A stretch of DNA of 43,729 bases. It comes from Deltaproteobacteria bacterium (GTDB lineage Bacteria > Desulfobacterota > Binatia > DP-6). Location: contig VBKG01000330.1 of NCBI GenBank assembly GCA_005879585.1, positions 1 to 43,729 of the forward strand, in the 5' to 3' direction. This document shows, in pieces, positions 32,917 to 42,181 of this stretch. Each line of letters starts with the position of its first letter. Positions within the stretch are counted from its first letter, which is position 1. A program made the position numbers and the translations under genes. The notes below the pieces were generated by a model. That model had not been told where the DNA came from. It worked only from the letters and a program-made list of their open reading frames with translations, and did no database searches.

Positions 32917-34836
32917 TCAGGCCGACGTCGGCGGCCCCGCCGCGTCGGGACGCGGCCCGTGGCGGCGCCGCCGGCGCCGGCGCCGGCGGCGGTGATGTCC
33001 GGGCGGCTGCGCCGGCGGCCCCGACGCACCCGCGGCCGCCACCACCGGCGGCAGCGGCGGCGCGCCGAACTCCGCCGCGAGATCGTCGGCACCCGGGTCG
33101 AGCGTCGGTAACGGAGCTGGCGGCGGCGGAGCGGCCACCAGCCGCTCCGGCCGCGGCGGCCGCTCCGCGGGGCCGGAAGCAGCGCCGTCGCCCGGCCGCC
33201 GGCCGCGCCGCCGGCGCCGGCGGCGGCGGTCGGAGCCATCCCGCGACTCGCTTGCGTGCATCGGCTCGCCCTGCGCGGAGGGGTGCTGCCAGGGTCGCCG
33301 AGGATGGCGGTGGCGCTGCGCGCGGCCGTGCCCCATCGGCGGCGCGACGCTCTGCCGACGGCAGAGGTCGCACCGGCCGCACGGGGTGTCGTCGGTGTCG
33401 CCGAAGTAGCGCCGCAGCGCGACGCTCCGGCAGCCCTGCTCGTTGGCGTACTCGACGACCGCCCGCAGCCGCCGGGCGTCCTCGCGACGCAGGATCTCGA
33501 AGCGCGAGCGGAGTGCCTCGACGCGATCGACGAGGGTGTCGAGCGCGACCGTGGGGTGCACCCGCCCGCCGTCCACGCGCTCGCAGATGCCGGCCTCGAC
33601 GAGCACCGTCACGAGGGAGCTCGCCGCACGCTGCGAGATGCCGGCGGAGAGCGCGAGCTCCTCGATGTTGGCGTCGCGCTCCTCGCCCGCCCACGCGGCG
33701 AGCGCGCGCCCGAAGCGGCCGAGCAGCGCCGGCGAGAGACGCGAGAGCGCGAGCAGGTGCTCCTGGATCTCCAGATCCGACTCGTCGAAGAGGAGGATGC
33801 ACTGCGCGCCGTGTCCGTCGCGTCCAGCGCGCCCGGCCTCTTGGAGGTAGCGCTCGAGCGACGCCGGCGCCTGGTAGTGGACGATGTAGCGGATGTCGGG
33901 CTTGTCGATGCCGAGACCGAAGGCGCTCGTCGCGACCATGACGATGCGCTTGCCCTTCCGCATGAACCGCGCCTGGTGCTCGGCGCGGTCCTTGTCGGTC
34001 ATCTTCCCGTGGTAGCGGGCGCACGGCACCTTGATCAGCCGGAGGCCCAGCCAGACGTCCTCCACGGTCTTGGTGGTGGAGCAGTAGACGATGCCGGGGC
34101 GCGGCAGCCGCCGCGCGAGCTTGGCGAGCTGACGGAGCTTCTCGTCGCCGCTCGCCCGGCGGACCGAGAAGAAGAGATTGTGCCGATGGGGCGAGGAGAC
34201 GATGACCTCCGGCTCGCGGAGCCCGAGGTAACGCACGATGTCGTCGCGGACGGGCGGCGTGGCGGTGGCGGTCAGCGCCAGGACGTGCCCGGCCTTGAGA
34301 CCGACGAGCCGCTGGCCGAGCGCCAGATACGCGGGCCGGAAATCGTGACCCCACTCGGAGACGCAGTGCGCTTCGTCGACGGCCACGAGCCCGGGCGGCG
34401 TCTTCTCGAGCAAGGTGCCGAGCTCGTCGCCGGCCAGCGTCTCGGGCGTGGTCAGGACGAGCAGCGAGCCGCCCTGGGCGATCCGCGCGAGCGCGGCGCG
34501 ACGATCGGCGGCGCCGACCGTGCTGTCGAGCCGCACCGTCGGGACGCCCACCTGCTGCATCTTGAGATACTGGTCTTCGAGCAGCGCGAGCAGCGGCGAG
34601 ACGACGACCGTCGGCCGCAGCAGGAGCAGCGACGGCAGCTGGTAGCAAAGCGACTTGCCACCGCCCGTCGGCACGACCAGGAGCACGTCGCGCCCCTGGA
34701 GCACGGCGCGCATCGCGCGCTCCTGCTCCCGATGGAGGCGGGAGATGCCGAAGCGCTGCTGGGCGAGGCGCCGGAGATCATCCGTCGGACGCGGTGCGGA
34801 TTCTCCGTTCAGGGCTACGGGTTCGAGGGTCTCCAC
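32917..34836 (-). CDS. recQ: RecQ-family ATP-dependent DNA helicase with Arg-rich tail
   Basis: 639 residues. SF2 helicase motifs: motif I VVPTGGGKSLCYQLPSLLL, motif II VDEAHCVSEWGHDF, motif III ALTATATPP, motif V VATSAFGLGIDKPDIRY, motif VI QEAGRAGRDG. The zinc-binding CGRCDLC follows with upstream Cys. Winged-helix sequence (EELALSAGISQRAASSLVT) is present. The HRDC domain is missing and is replaced after about residue 500 by a low-complexity Arg/Pro/Ala tail with RRRRRRRRGRR and HHRRRRRRRRRR runs. The tail looks disordered and may bind nucleic acid. Confidence 0.92.
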   Translation of the reverse strand: METLEPVALNGESAPRPTDDLRRLAQQRFGISRLHREQERAMRAVLQGRDVLLVVPTGGGKSLCYQLPSLLLLRPTVVVSPLLALLEDQYLKMQQVGVPTVRLDSTVGAADRRAALARIAQGGSLLVLTTPETLAGDELGTLLEKTPPGLVAVDEAHCVSEWGHDFRPAYLALGQRLVGLKAGHVLALTATATPPVRDDIVRYLGLREPEVIVSSPHRHNLFFSVRRASGDEKLRQLAKLARRLPRPGIVYCSTTKTVEDVWLGLRLIKVPCARYHGKMTDKDRAEHQARFMRKGKRIVMVATSAFGLGIDKPDIRYIVHYQAPASLERYLQEAGRAGRDGHGAQCILLFDESDLEIQEHLLALSRLSPALLGRFGRALAAWAGEERDANIEELALSAGISQRAASSLVTVLVEAGICERVDGGRVHPTVALDTLVDRVEALRSRFEILRREDARRLRAVVEYANEQGCRSVALRRYFGDTDDTPCGRCDLCRRQSVAPPMGHGRAQRHRHPRRPWQHPSAQGEPMHASESRDGSDRRRRRRRRGRRPGDGAASGPAERPPRPERLVAAPPPPAPLPTLDPGADDLAAEFGAPPLPPVVAAAGASGPPAQPPGHHRRRRRRRRRRHGPRPDAAGPPTSA

Positions 34837-35056
34837 CGTTTCAGCTCCGCCCGAGGGGCGGTATCTCTGTCAGTCGCCGGCTCCTCGAGGCGTCCCGGAG
34901 CCTCGATGCCGCACGCGACCCGGGACGACTGCGCCGGTAGTCCGCGTACGGGGGCGAGCCAGGGGCGGCGGCGACGACGCCTATCTGGCTCGCCCGCTCG
35001 TTTAACTCATCACGTCGGCAAAATCCACCCCGACGTGATCGGCCGGCCGCGGCGGC
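34837..35056. other. Structured intergenic region with four hairpins
   Basis: Between the recQ start and the stop of the small gene at 35057, four perfect inverted repeats follow one another: 34847-34852/34856-34861 (CCGCCC/GGGCGG), 34885-34891/34900-34906 (TCGAGGC/GCCTCGA), 34952-34962/34985-34995 (11 bp), and 35009-35018/35030-35039 (10 bp, ATCACGTCGG/CCGACGTGAT). No T-run follows on either strand. Either a terminator-like tail of the small gene or an unknown structured RNA. Confidence 0.6.
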
Positions 35057-35350
35057 TCAGAAGAGGAGCAGGGAGGCGAAAGTGAACCCGAGGGAGATGC
35101 CGAGCGCGACGACGCCGAGCGCCACCTTGCCCGCGGTCTCGACCCCACGCCGGACCGGGCTCTTCTCAGCCGTGGATATGCGCTGGGCCTGCTCGGGGTC
35201 GATCTGCTCGACGTGCTGCTCGCTGCCGGCATCGATGGGCTCGACGCGCTGCTCGGTCACGGGCGGCAACGGCGTCACCGTCTGCTCGGCCGGCACGGCA
35301 GCGCCGGCAAGGCCGAGGAGCAGAACGAGCGGCAGGAGCGCGGCGCGCAC
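35057..35350 (-). CDS. Small envelope protein with signal peptide and C-terminal membrane helix
   Basis: 97 residues from a GTG at 35350. Signal peptide at residues 1-21 (LLPLVLLLGLAGAAVPA-EQ), a polar region with a repeated VEPIDAG/VEQIDPEQ-like pattern (residues 30-60), then a hydrophobic helix at the very C-terminus (VALGVVALGISLGFTFASLLLF). No known domain. The start is uncertain because no clear Shine-Dalgarno precedes it. The ATG of the serine acetyltransferase gene is divergent 123 bp away. Confidence 0.6.
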   Translation of the reverse strand: MRAALLPLVLLLGLAGAAVPAEQTVTPLPPVTEQRVEPIDAGSEQHVEQIDPEQAQRISTAEKSPVRRGVETAGKVALGVVALGISLGFTFASLLLF

Positions 35351-35473
35351 GGCCGGCAGGATAGCCCACTCCGGACGACGGATGCGAGCCTCCGGCCTCG
35401 AAAGCCGATACCCGGCAGGGGTTTCCCCGGGTCGATTTGCCGGGAGGACCGTGGGCGGGTTAGGAAAAGACCC

Positions 35474-36355
35474 ATGACCATCCACCGTCTGGGCGAGCTC
35501 GAGAACGTGATCGCGCAGGTGGCGGCCAGCTACGAGGCCGGGCGGCTGATCGATAGCCTGAGCAGCGCCCAGCTGCCGAACAAGCGCCAGGTGATCGAGT
35601 CTCTCGGGCATCTGAAGGCGGTCATGTACCTCGGCTACTACGCCACCGGCACGCTCGACGAGTCGAAGCTGCGTTTCGCGATCGCCTCCCATCTTTATCC
35701 GGCGTGCGAGATCCTCGTCGAGCAGATCCGGCGGGCGGCCAGCTATGAGGGGTTCCGGACCGCCACCCCGCGCGAGCCCGAATGGCCCGAGACCGTGACC
35801 CTCGCGCTCTTCCGGAAGATCCCCGCGCTCCGGGCGCTCCTGTCGAAGGACGTGCTGGCGGCGTTCCAGGGCGACCCGGCGGCGAACAGCGTCGAGGAGG
35901 TCATCTTCAGCTATCCGTCGATCGAGGCGATCACCACGCACCGGATCGCCCACGAGCTCTACCGCGAGGGCGTCCCCATGCTGCCCCGCATCATGGCCGA
36001 GCACGCCCACGCCGTGACCGGGGTCGACCTCCATCCTGGCGCGTCGATCGGGGAGTCGTTCTTCATCGATCACGGCACCGGCGTCGTCGTCGGCGAGACG
36101 TGCGTGATCGGCAACGAGGTGAAGATCTACCAGGGCGTGACGCTCGGCGCCCTCAGCCTCGACCGCGGGGTGTCCGACGCCGGCACCAAGCGCCACCCGA
36201 CGATCGAGGACAACGTCACGATCTACGCGGGCGCGACCATCCTCGGCGGCAACACGGTGATCGGGCGCGGCTCGATCATCGGCGGCAACGCATGGCTGGT
36301 CGAGTCCGTGCCGCCGAGTAGCCGCATCAGCTACGAACCCGCACGGCCGCGCTGA
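35474..36355 (+). CDS. Serine O-acetyltransferase, EpsC-type
   Basis: 293 residues. N-terminal helical region, then a left-handed beta-helix: VTGVDLHPGASIGESFFIDH, GTGVVVGETCVIGNEVKIYQ, GVTLGALSLDRG and KRHPTIEDNVTIYAGATILG with hexapeptide repeats. The catalytic His is in FIDHGTGVV. Makes O-acetylserine from serine and acetyl-CoA for cysteine synthesis. AGGA 9 bp upstream of the ATG is a Shine-Dalgarno. The TPR membrane gene follows 10 bp later and may be co-transcribed. Confidence 0.9.
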   Translation: MTIHRLGELENVIAQVAASYEAGRLIDSLSSAQLPNKRQVIESLGHLKAVMYLGYYATGTLDESKLRFAIASHLYPACEILVEQIRRAASYEGFRTATPREPEWPETVTLALFRKIPALRALLSKDVLAAFQGDPAANSVEEVIFSYPSIEAITTHRIAHELYREGVPMLPRIMAEHAHAVTGVDLHPGASIGESFFIDHGTGVVVGETCVIGNEVKIYQGVTLGALSLDRGVSDAGTKRHPTIEDNVTIYAGATILGGNTVIGRGSIIGGNAWLVESVPPSSRISYEPARPR

Positions 36356-36365
36356 GCCGCGCGCC

Positions 36366-37973
36366 GTGCCGGCGACGCGGGTCGACGGCGCCTGGCGCCG
36401 GTCGGATGCCGTCGCGCTCGGCCTCGTCGCGCTCGTCGTCGCCATCTATGGCGAGGTCGGGGGGTTCGGCTTCGTCAACCTCGACGACGGACGGTACGTG
36501 TACACGAACCCGCACGTGCGGGCGGGCGTGACCCCGGAGGGCTTCCGCTGGGCATGGACGACGTTCACGGGGTCCAACTGGCATCCGGTCACGTGGCTCT
36601 CGCACATGCTCGACGTCGAGCTGTTCGGCGTGAAGCCCCGCTGGCACCATGCCGTGAACGTCGGGCTGCACGCGGCCGATGCGGTGCTGCTGTTCTTCGT
36701 CCTCCAGGCGGCCACCGCCGCGCGGTGGCGGAGCGCGACCGTCGCCGCGCTCTTCGCCGCGCACCCGCTGCACGTCGAGTCGGTGGCGTGGGTCGCGGAG
36801 CGGAAGGACGTCCTCAGCACGGGCTTCGGATTGCTCGCGATGCTCGCCTACGTCGCGTGGGTCCGACGCGGGGGAGCCGTCCGCTACCTCGCCCTCGGGG
36901 TCTGTTTCGCCCTGAGCCTCCTCTCGAAGCCCATGCTCGTGACGCTGCCCGTCCTGCTCCTCCTGCTCGACGGGTGGCCGCTCGGCCGGCTCTCCGCCGC
37001 CTCGATCGTGGCGCGCGTCACGGAGAAGCTGCCGCTCTTCGTCATCGGGGCGGCGTCGAGCGCGGTGACGTACGTGGCGCAGGCGCATGGCGGCGCCGTC
37101 TCCTCGACCGAGTCGCTGCCGCTCCTCGCGCGGCTCGAGAACACCCTGCTCTCCTACGCGCAGTATCTCGCGATGACCGTCTGGCCCTCCCACCTCGCCG
37201 TCGGTTACCCGCATCCGGGATGGACGGCGGGCGGCATCGGCGTCGTGCAGGTCGCCACCGCAGCGCTCGTCCTCGGCGCGATCACCGCCGTCGTCGCGGT
37301 GCAGCGCCGGCGCCGTCCGTACCTCGCCGTCGGCTGGCTCTGGTACGGCGTGACGCTTCTTCCCGTCATCGGCATCGTGCAGGTGGGACTCCAGGGGCGG
37401 GCGGACCGGTACACCTACGTGCCGCTGATCGGGATCTTCGTCGCGCTCGCGTGGACCATCGGCGATCTCGCGGCACCATCCCGCCGCGCGCGCGTCGCCG
37501 TCGCCGCTGCGACGATCGCGCTGATCGCCGTCGCGGGCGCACTCGCGCGGCGGCAGGCCTCGTACTGGCGCGACAGCGTCACACTCTTCGGGCACGCCGT
37601 GGAGGTCGTGCCGGACGACGCCCTCGCGTGGCGAAACCTGGGTGTCGCCTACCACGACCTCGGACAGGACCGGCCGGCAGCGGCCGCGCTCAAGCGGTCC
37701 GTCGACCTGATGCCCTACGACGTCCACGCGTGGATGGATCTCGCCGTCGCCTACACGGCGCTCGGCCAGCGCGCGGACGCGGCCGAGTGCTTCGCGAAGG
37801 CGCTCGCGATGAACCCGGACGACCCGTCGCTGCTGTACGACGTCGCGATCGCGTCGGCCTCGCAAGGCCAGTGGGCCCGGGTGCGCGAAGTCCACGCGCG
37901 GCTGCAGCGCATCCGGCCGGAGCTGGCGGACCAGCTGGCGGCCCGACTGAAAGGCGCGCCGCTGTCGCCCTGA
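36366..37973 (+). CDS. Polytopic membrane protein with C-terminal TPRs, TMTC-like
   Basis: 535 residues from a GTG. Ten or so hydrophobic helices (from VALGLVALVVAIYGEVG to VAVAAATIALIAVAGALARR). Conserved FVNLDDGRYVYTNPHV and WHPVTWLSHMLDVELFG between helices 1 and 2, then WVAERKDVLSTGF, are hallmarks of GT-C-like TMTC/O-mannosyltransferase-related proteins. Residues about 400-520 are three TPR units (AWRNLGVAYHDLGQDRPAAA, AWMDLAVAYTALGQRADAAE). Probably transfers or handles lipid-linked sugars in the envelope. Convergent with the phosphoesterase gene 8 bp away. Confidence 0.85.
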   Translation: MPATRVDGAWRRSDAVALGLVALVVAIYGEVGGFGFVNLDDGRYVYTNPHVRAGVTPEGFRWAWTTFTGSNWHPVTWLSHMLDVELFGVKPRWHHAVNVGLHAADAVLLFFVLQAATAARWRSATVAALFAAHPLHVESVAWVAERKDVLSTGFGLLAMLAYVAWVRRGGAVRYLALGVCFALSLLSKPMLVTLPVLLLLLDGWPLGRLSAASIVARVTEKLPLFVIGAASSAVTYVAQAHGGAVSSTESLPLLARLENTLLSYAQYLAMTVWPSHLAVGYPHPGWTAGGIGVVQVATAALVLGAITAVVAVQRRRRPYLAVGWLWYGVTLLPVIGIVQVGLQGRADRYTYVPLIGIFVALAWTIGDLAAPSRRARVAVAAATIALIAVAGALARRQASYWRDSVTLFGHAVEVVPDDALAWRNLGVAYHDLGQDRPAAAALKRSVDLMPYDVHAWMDLAVAYTALGQRADAAECFAKALAMNPDDPSLLYDVAIASASQGQWARVREVHARLQRIRPELADQLAARLKGAPLSP

Positions 37974-37981
37974 CGCGCGGC

Positions 37982-38683
37982 CTACTGCGCCGGCCGGCTG
38001 GAATGCCAGACCGCGCGCGTGCCGCGACGGCGTTGCCGCACGAGACGCGGCTCGGCGATGAGCTTCTGGATCTCGCCCGGGGGATCGCCGGAAGCCGCTT
38101 TCTCGACGTTGCCCCCTTCGTGCCACGCGATCTCGGCGAGCAGGCGACGCGAGACCACCGAGCGGGGCTCGGTCGCGGTGACGTCGTCGGTCGAGACCGC
38201 GGCGTCGCGGTGCTTGATCAGGAGCCAGCCGGCGCGCCCGCCCGGCGCCGCCGACCGCGTGCGCACGAGGACCCAGGAGCCGGTGAGCTTTCGACCGTGG
38301 AGCGTGAACTTCAGCTCGCCCTTCCGCAGCGCCGCGTCGACGTCCGGGACGTCCGGGGTCCACGTCCCCCGATCCCACACCATCACCGTCCCGCCGCCGT
38401 ACTCTCCCTCCGGAATGACGCCTTCGAAGGTCGCGTACTCGAGCGGATGGTCCTCGACCGCCATGGCGAGCCGCTTGACCGCCGGATCGAGCGACGGGCC
38501 CTTCGGCACCGCCCAGGAGAGGAGCACGCCGTTCCACTCCAGGCGGAAGTCGTAATGGAGGCGGGACGCGCGGTGCTTCTGGACCACGTAGACGAGCCGT
38601 CGCGCGCTGCGGCGCTGCTTGCCACCTGCCGGTTCCGGCGTGACCCCGAACCGGCGTTTCCGCCGGTATTCCGCGAGCGCCAT
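37982..38683 (-). CDS. Stand-alone LigD-type 3'-phosphoesterase domain protein
   Basis: 233 residues. FVVQKHRASRLHYDFRLEW-like segment (VYVVQKHRASRLHYDFRLEW) with the active-site His, GVLLSWAVPKGPS, EDHPLEYATFEGVIPEGEYG, GGTVMVWDRGTW and ELKFTLHGRKLTGSWVLVR define the 3'-phosphoesterase module of bacterial non-homologous end-joining ligase LigD, which trims 3' ends. Here it is free-standing, with a Lys/Arg-rich N-terminus and a C-terminal extension. No ligase, polymerase or Ku gene is in the window. Confidence 0.9.
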   Translation of the reverse strand: MALAEYRRKRRFGVTPEPAGGKQRRSARRLVYVVQKHRASRLHYDFRLEWNGVLLSWAVPKGPSLDPAVKRLAMAVEDHPLEYATFEGVIPEGEYGGGTVMVWDRGTWTPDVPDVDAALRKGELKFTLHGRKLTGSWVLVRTRSAAPGGRAGWLLIKHRDAAVSTDDVTATEPRSVVSRRLLAEIAWHEGGNVEKAASGDPPGEIQKLIAEPRLVRQRRRGTRAVWHSSRPAQ

Positions 38684-38857
38684 CTGCCTGCCTGTAGCGC
38701 GGACGGCCGGGCCTTGGAAGCGCCCGCCACCGGCGCGCTACCGGTCTGCCGCCGGCTCCGTCACGAATAAATTGTTTGTGGGATAACCTGTTGCCGTGAC
38801 AGATTCCCCGTCCATCCGCCGTTGACAACGCGCGCCGCGGCGGCCTACACGCGAGCG

Positions 38858-40963
38858 GTGCGCGCCGCCCTTCTTGCCGCGAAGGTGACCCTCCTCTGTG
38901 GCGCGCTGCTCGTCGCCGGCGCGCCGGCAAATGCCACCGGGCAATTTTTTGTCGGCGCGTCGGCGGTGGACATCACACCGCCGCTCGCGGCATCGGCCAC
39001 GTCCAACCCCGCCGACTGCGACCTGACGGGCACGTTCGACGGACCGCACCTCTTCTCGCTCGAAGAGCCCTACAAGGATCTCAACGGCAACGGCCGCTAC
39101 GACGCCAACCAGGAGGATGGCGGGCCCGAGCCCTTCGTCGACTGTCCCACACCGACCGCCAACGGCGGCACGCGGCCGCCCGACGGACGCTGGGACGGCA
39201 TCTATCTCGACGGCGGCAGCGGCCACAACCGCATTCCCACCACCGTGCTCGACCCGATCTGGGCGCGGACCATCGTCGTCGGCAACGGCAGCCGGAAGAT
39301 CGCGATCACCGTCGCCGACCAGGAGGGCGTCTTCAAGGAGATCTGGGACCTCGTCCGGCAGAAGGTGCGCAGCGACGGCGGCTTCGGGCTCGACGAGATG
39401 TTCATGAGCTCGACGCACGACGAGTCGGCGCCGGACACGATCGGCATCGGCGGCCCGAGCGACACGACCTCCGGCGTCGACCCGTTCTACGTCGAGTTCA
39501 TGATCGCGGCGACAGCGCGCAGCATCGAGGAGGCGGCCCAGAACGCCCGTCCGGCGACCATTCGCTTCGGTCAGATCCATCCCGACGACCTGATCCCGTG
39601 CTGGTCGTCCTACCCGTTCGTCGCCGACGAGATGGTCGGCGTCATGCAGGCGCGGGACCACGGCGGCAGCGTCATCGCGACGCTCGTCAACTACGGCATC
39701 CACGCCGAGGAGCTCGGCTTCTCCGACGACAGTCAGGATCGGCTCCATCTCTCGTCGGACTGGCATCACTTCATGCGCGCGGCGCTCGAGCAGCGCTACG
39801 GCGGCGTCGCCGTCGGCATGGCGGGCCCCGTCGGGTCGGTCGAGATGCCGAAGGTCTTCGACATGACGCGGTCGTTCGTGCCGGTCGGGACCCACAGCGA
39901 GCCCGGGAACGGCGGCTGCCGCACCGTCTACGACACGTCGGGCACGTACGCGCCCTACGGCTATCTCCTGTCGAACGAGGAGCGCGGCGAACGGATCGCC
40001 GTGTGGGCGGAGCGGGCGCTCGATGCCGGCGCCGATTCGCGCACGAGCACGATCGCCTTCGCCCGGCAGAGCCTCTTCGTCCACATCGACAACGTGCTGT
40101 TCGCGGCGGCCGGCACGGCCGGGGTCTTCACGTACAAGAAGACCTACGTCGGTGGCGTCGAGCAGCCGCAGGCCGCAAACGGCAGCGAGACGGGCCAGGA
40201 CGCGAAGACCGACGTCGGCTGGTTCACGATCGGCGACGGGCAGTTCGTCACCACGCCGGGGGAGCTCTTTCCGTTCACCTACGAGCACGGCTTCCAGGGC
40301 GCCGACGACCTGCCCCATCCCGAGTTCGGCGGCGTCCACGGCTGGGTGCTCGCCGCCATGAACGGCAAGTGGCGCTTCATCGAGGGCCTCGGTGAGGACA
40401 TGCTCGGCTACATCTTCCCGCACGCCAACGCGGTCGGCGTACCGACGACCATGAACCCGAGCCCGGACGACACCGACCGGTTCGGCTGCGGCCACTCCGA
40501 CGACGGCGAGGCCGCCAACGAGTCCGCCGGCGACATGTTCAACGACGCGATCCTCGCCATGCTGCCGCCAACCGTGCCCGCAGCTCTCCAGAAGATCCAG
40601 GTGGGACGCTACGTGTGGTCGGACGGCACGCTGCACCGGGGCCCCATCGGCGACGGCCGTCTCGGCTGCGACGCCGGCTCGAGCGGCTTCACCCCGGCAC
40701 CGGACGGCGGCGCGATCGGTGTCTGGGTGCTGCCGCCGGGTGTCACCGAGTTCCGCGCGGGGGTCGGGCGGATCTACCGGCTGCGGACGAGCGCGTTCGG
40801 CCGCGGCCGGCACAACCTACGCTGGATGGACGTGCGCGGCCGCCCGCAGGGTACGGCCGAGGCTGCGCCCACGACGCAGACGCGCGGCATCATCCTCGGG
40901 CCACGCCGCCGGATCTGGGTGGACGTCTACCCGGAGACGACAGGTCTGACGCGCGTTCCGTAG
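38858..40963 (+). CDS. Secreted neutral-ceramidase-like protein
   Basis: 701 residues from a GTG at 38858, which gives a good signal peptide (ALLAAKVTLLCGALLVAG, ending ANA-TG); a TTG at 38822 is also in frame. VGASAVDITPPLAASA and the later MFMSSTHDESAPDTIG match the N-terminal opening and metal-site region of neutral/alkaline ceramidases and related amidases. DLNGNGRYDANQEDGG (residues about 75-90) looks like a calcium-binding EF-hand/dockerin loop. A C-terminal beta domain ends in Pro. Convergent with the P460 gene with no base between the stops. Confidence 0.8.
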   Translation: MRAALLAAKVTLLCGALLVAGAPANATGQFFVGASAVDITPPLAASATSNPADCDLTGTFDGPHLFSLEEPYKDLNGNGRYDANQEDGGPEPFVDCPTPTANGGTRPPDGRWDGIYLDGGSGHNRIPTTVLDPIWARTIVVGNGSRKIAITVADQEGVFKEIWDLVRQKVRSDGGFGLDEMFMSSTHDESAPDTIGIGGPSDTTSGVDPFYVEFMIAATARSIEEAAQNARPATIRFGQIHPDDLIPCWSSYPFVADEMVGVMQARDHGGSVIATLVNYGIHAEELGFSDDSQDRLHLSSDWHHFMRAALEQRYGGVAVGMAGPVGSVEMPKVFDMTRSFVPVGTHSEPGNGGCRTVYDTSGTYAPYGYLLSNEERGERIAVWAERALDAGADSRTSTIAFARQSLFVHIDNVLFAAAGTAGVFTYKKTYVGGVEQPQAANGSETGQDAKTDVGWFTIGDGQFVTTPGELFPFTYEHGFQGADDLPHPEFGGVHGWVLAAMNGKWRFIEGLGEDMLGYIFPHANAVGVPTTMNPSPDDTDRFGCGHSDDGEAANESAGDMFNDAILAMLPPTVPAALQKIQVGRYVWSDGTLHRGPIGDGRLGCDAGSSGFTPAPDGGAIGVWVLPPGVTEFRAGVGRIYRLRTSAFGRGRHNLRWMDVRGRPQGTAEAAPTTQTRGIILGPRRRIWVDVYPETTGLTRVP

Positions 40964-41452
40964 CTACGGGCGGAAGCCGGAGAAGACGAAGTCGTTCGCC
41001 TTCTGCTGCTGGTGGCAGCCGAAGCACTGGCCGGCAGCGTCGGTGACGGTGCGCTCGGTCCGGCTGTCGCCCTTGAACGCCTCGAAGCCCCAGCCACCCG
41101 TCGGCTTGTAGCGCACGCGATCCTTCGCCATGACGGCCGTGAGCTTCCGGTCGCCTTCGACATATGCACCGTTCTGCTCACGCGCTTCGAGCAGGTCGAA
41201 GACGAGCACGCTGCCGTCGGGAAAGCTGCCACCTTTCGTCATGGCGGGCAGGCCCTTCGGGTTCACGTACACGGAGTGAAACCCCCCGAACGCGCCGAAC
41301 AGCGGATGCTTGTCGGAGTAGATCACCATGGATTTGACGTGCGCCCACTGGCGGAAGCCGGCGGGATATTCCACCCGGGCAGGCTCCGCGGCGAGGGCGA
41401 GTCCACCACCGAGAAGGACGACGGTGAGGAGCGGGAGCAGCGGTCGCGCCAT
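40964..41452 (-). CDS. Cytochrome P460 family protein
   Basis: 162 residues with a signal peptide (residues 1-21, ending LAA-EP). The domain YPAGFRQWAHVKSMVIYSD, HPLFGAFGGFHSVYVNPKG, FPDGSVLVFDLLEAREQNG, and the C-terminal CFGCH heme-binding motif are typical of cytochrome P460-like proteins, periplasmic c-type hemoproteins, some of which oxidise hydroxylamine; activity needs a crosslink I cannot see. Start at 41452; an in-frame ATG lies six codons upstream. The TAG stop abuts the TAG of the ceramidase gene. Confidence 0.9.
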   Translation of the reverse strand: MARPLLPLLTVVLLGGGLALAAEPARVEYPAGFRQWAHVKSMVIYSDKHPLFGAFGGFHSVYVNPKGLPAMTKGGSFPDGSVLVFDLLEAREQNGAYVEGDRKLTAVMAKDRVRYKPTGGWGFEAFKGDSRTERTVTDAAGQCFGCHQQQKANDFVFSGFRP

Positions 41453-41515
41453 GGTCGCGCCGCATAGCATGGGATCGCCGGCCGATGCACCCCCCGTCGG
41501 GCGGCGGAGGGCGTG

Positions 41516-41761
41516 TCAGCCGACCCGGGTGCGGAGGCGCCGGCTCGGCCGTTCCCGGACACGCGCCGCCCGCGGCTCGACCTGCCCGGGGCGCGCCCGC
41601 CAGATGCCGGACGTGCCGTAGCGCAGCCAGCGGAGCGCGCGGCGCCACCAGGGTCGCGGGGGCGCGACGGCGTGACGCGGGAAGAGCACGATCACCCGCG
41701 CCCCGCGGCTGCCCACCACCTCATCGTCAGCCGCCGGCGACTTCCTCACCCTCGCGCGCAT
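41516..41761 (-). CDS. Possible small basic protein
   Basis: 81 residues, highly basic, containing RGARVIVLFPRHAVAPP and PPRPWWRRALRWLRYGTSGIW. No homologue comes to mind. The open frame continues upstream to 42145, but that extension looks less protein-like. It could be a shadow of GC-rich sequence; included because the region otherwise lacks a gene and the frame uses an ATG. Confidence 0.3.
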   Translation of the reverse strand: MRARVRKSPAADDEVVGSRGARVIVLFPRHAVAPPRPWWRRALRWLRYGTSGIWRARPGQVEPRAARVRERPSRRLRTRVG

Positions 41762-42181
41762 GACCTCCGTGCGGCCATCTGGAAGCAAGATACCCGCCAG
41801 TAACGAGCAACAGGATCTCGCGGCTTCACGCGCGGCGGCACGCGATATGCCCGAACGTTGGGCAGCCGCGATGCCTGTCCGAGAGGCGCCGACAGTTTTG
41901 ATCGCGTCCGGTACGCCCTTGAACGAGCGCAGTGCGCCGTGGAGGCAATGCGGGACCCAGGACGCGGCCGGTGTCGTACCCGAGAACCGGGAGAGACTCC
42001 CTGCAAAAGAGGTGAGGATCGCCCGGGTGATGCAGGTGGTCTCCGCCATCCGGCGACACGATCGACCTCCCAGATGACCGGTTTCATTCGCTTTCCGTCC
42101 CAGGACCCGTCGCGCACCGGGCTCATCGTCGGATCTCGGCGGCACAATCCCTGCTCATCGCGCGGCGTGGAGGGAATGCCC
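41762..42181. other. Intergenic region without recognisable gene
   Basis: About 420 bp of slightly lower GC. Several open frames exist on both strands but none shows a start with Shine-Dalgarno, a signal peptide or a known motif. GGAGGG at 42170-42174 belongs to the next gene. No terminator hairpin with T-run was seen. Confidence 0.5.

Noticed and set aside
29694-33941. Very long plus-strand open frame (1415 residues)
   Set aside because: Antisense to the heparinase-like and RecQ genes and overlapping the ABC permease gene in another frame; composition is low-complexity Arg/Ala/Gly.
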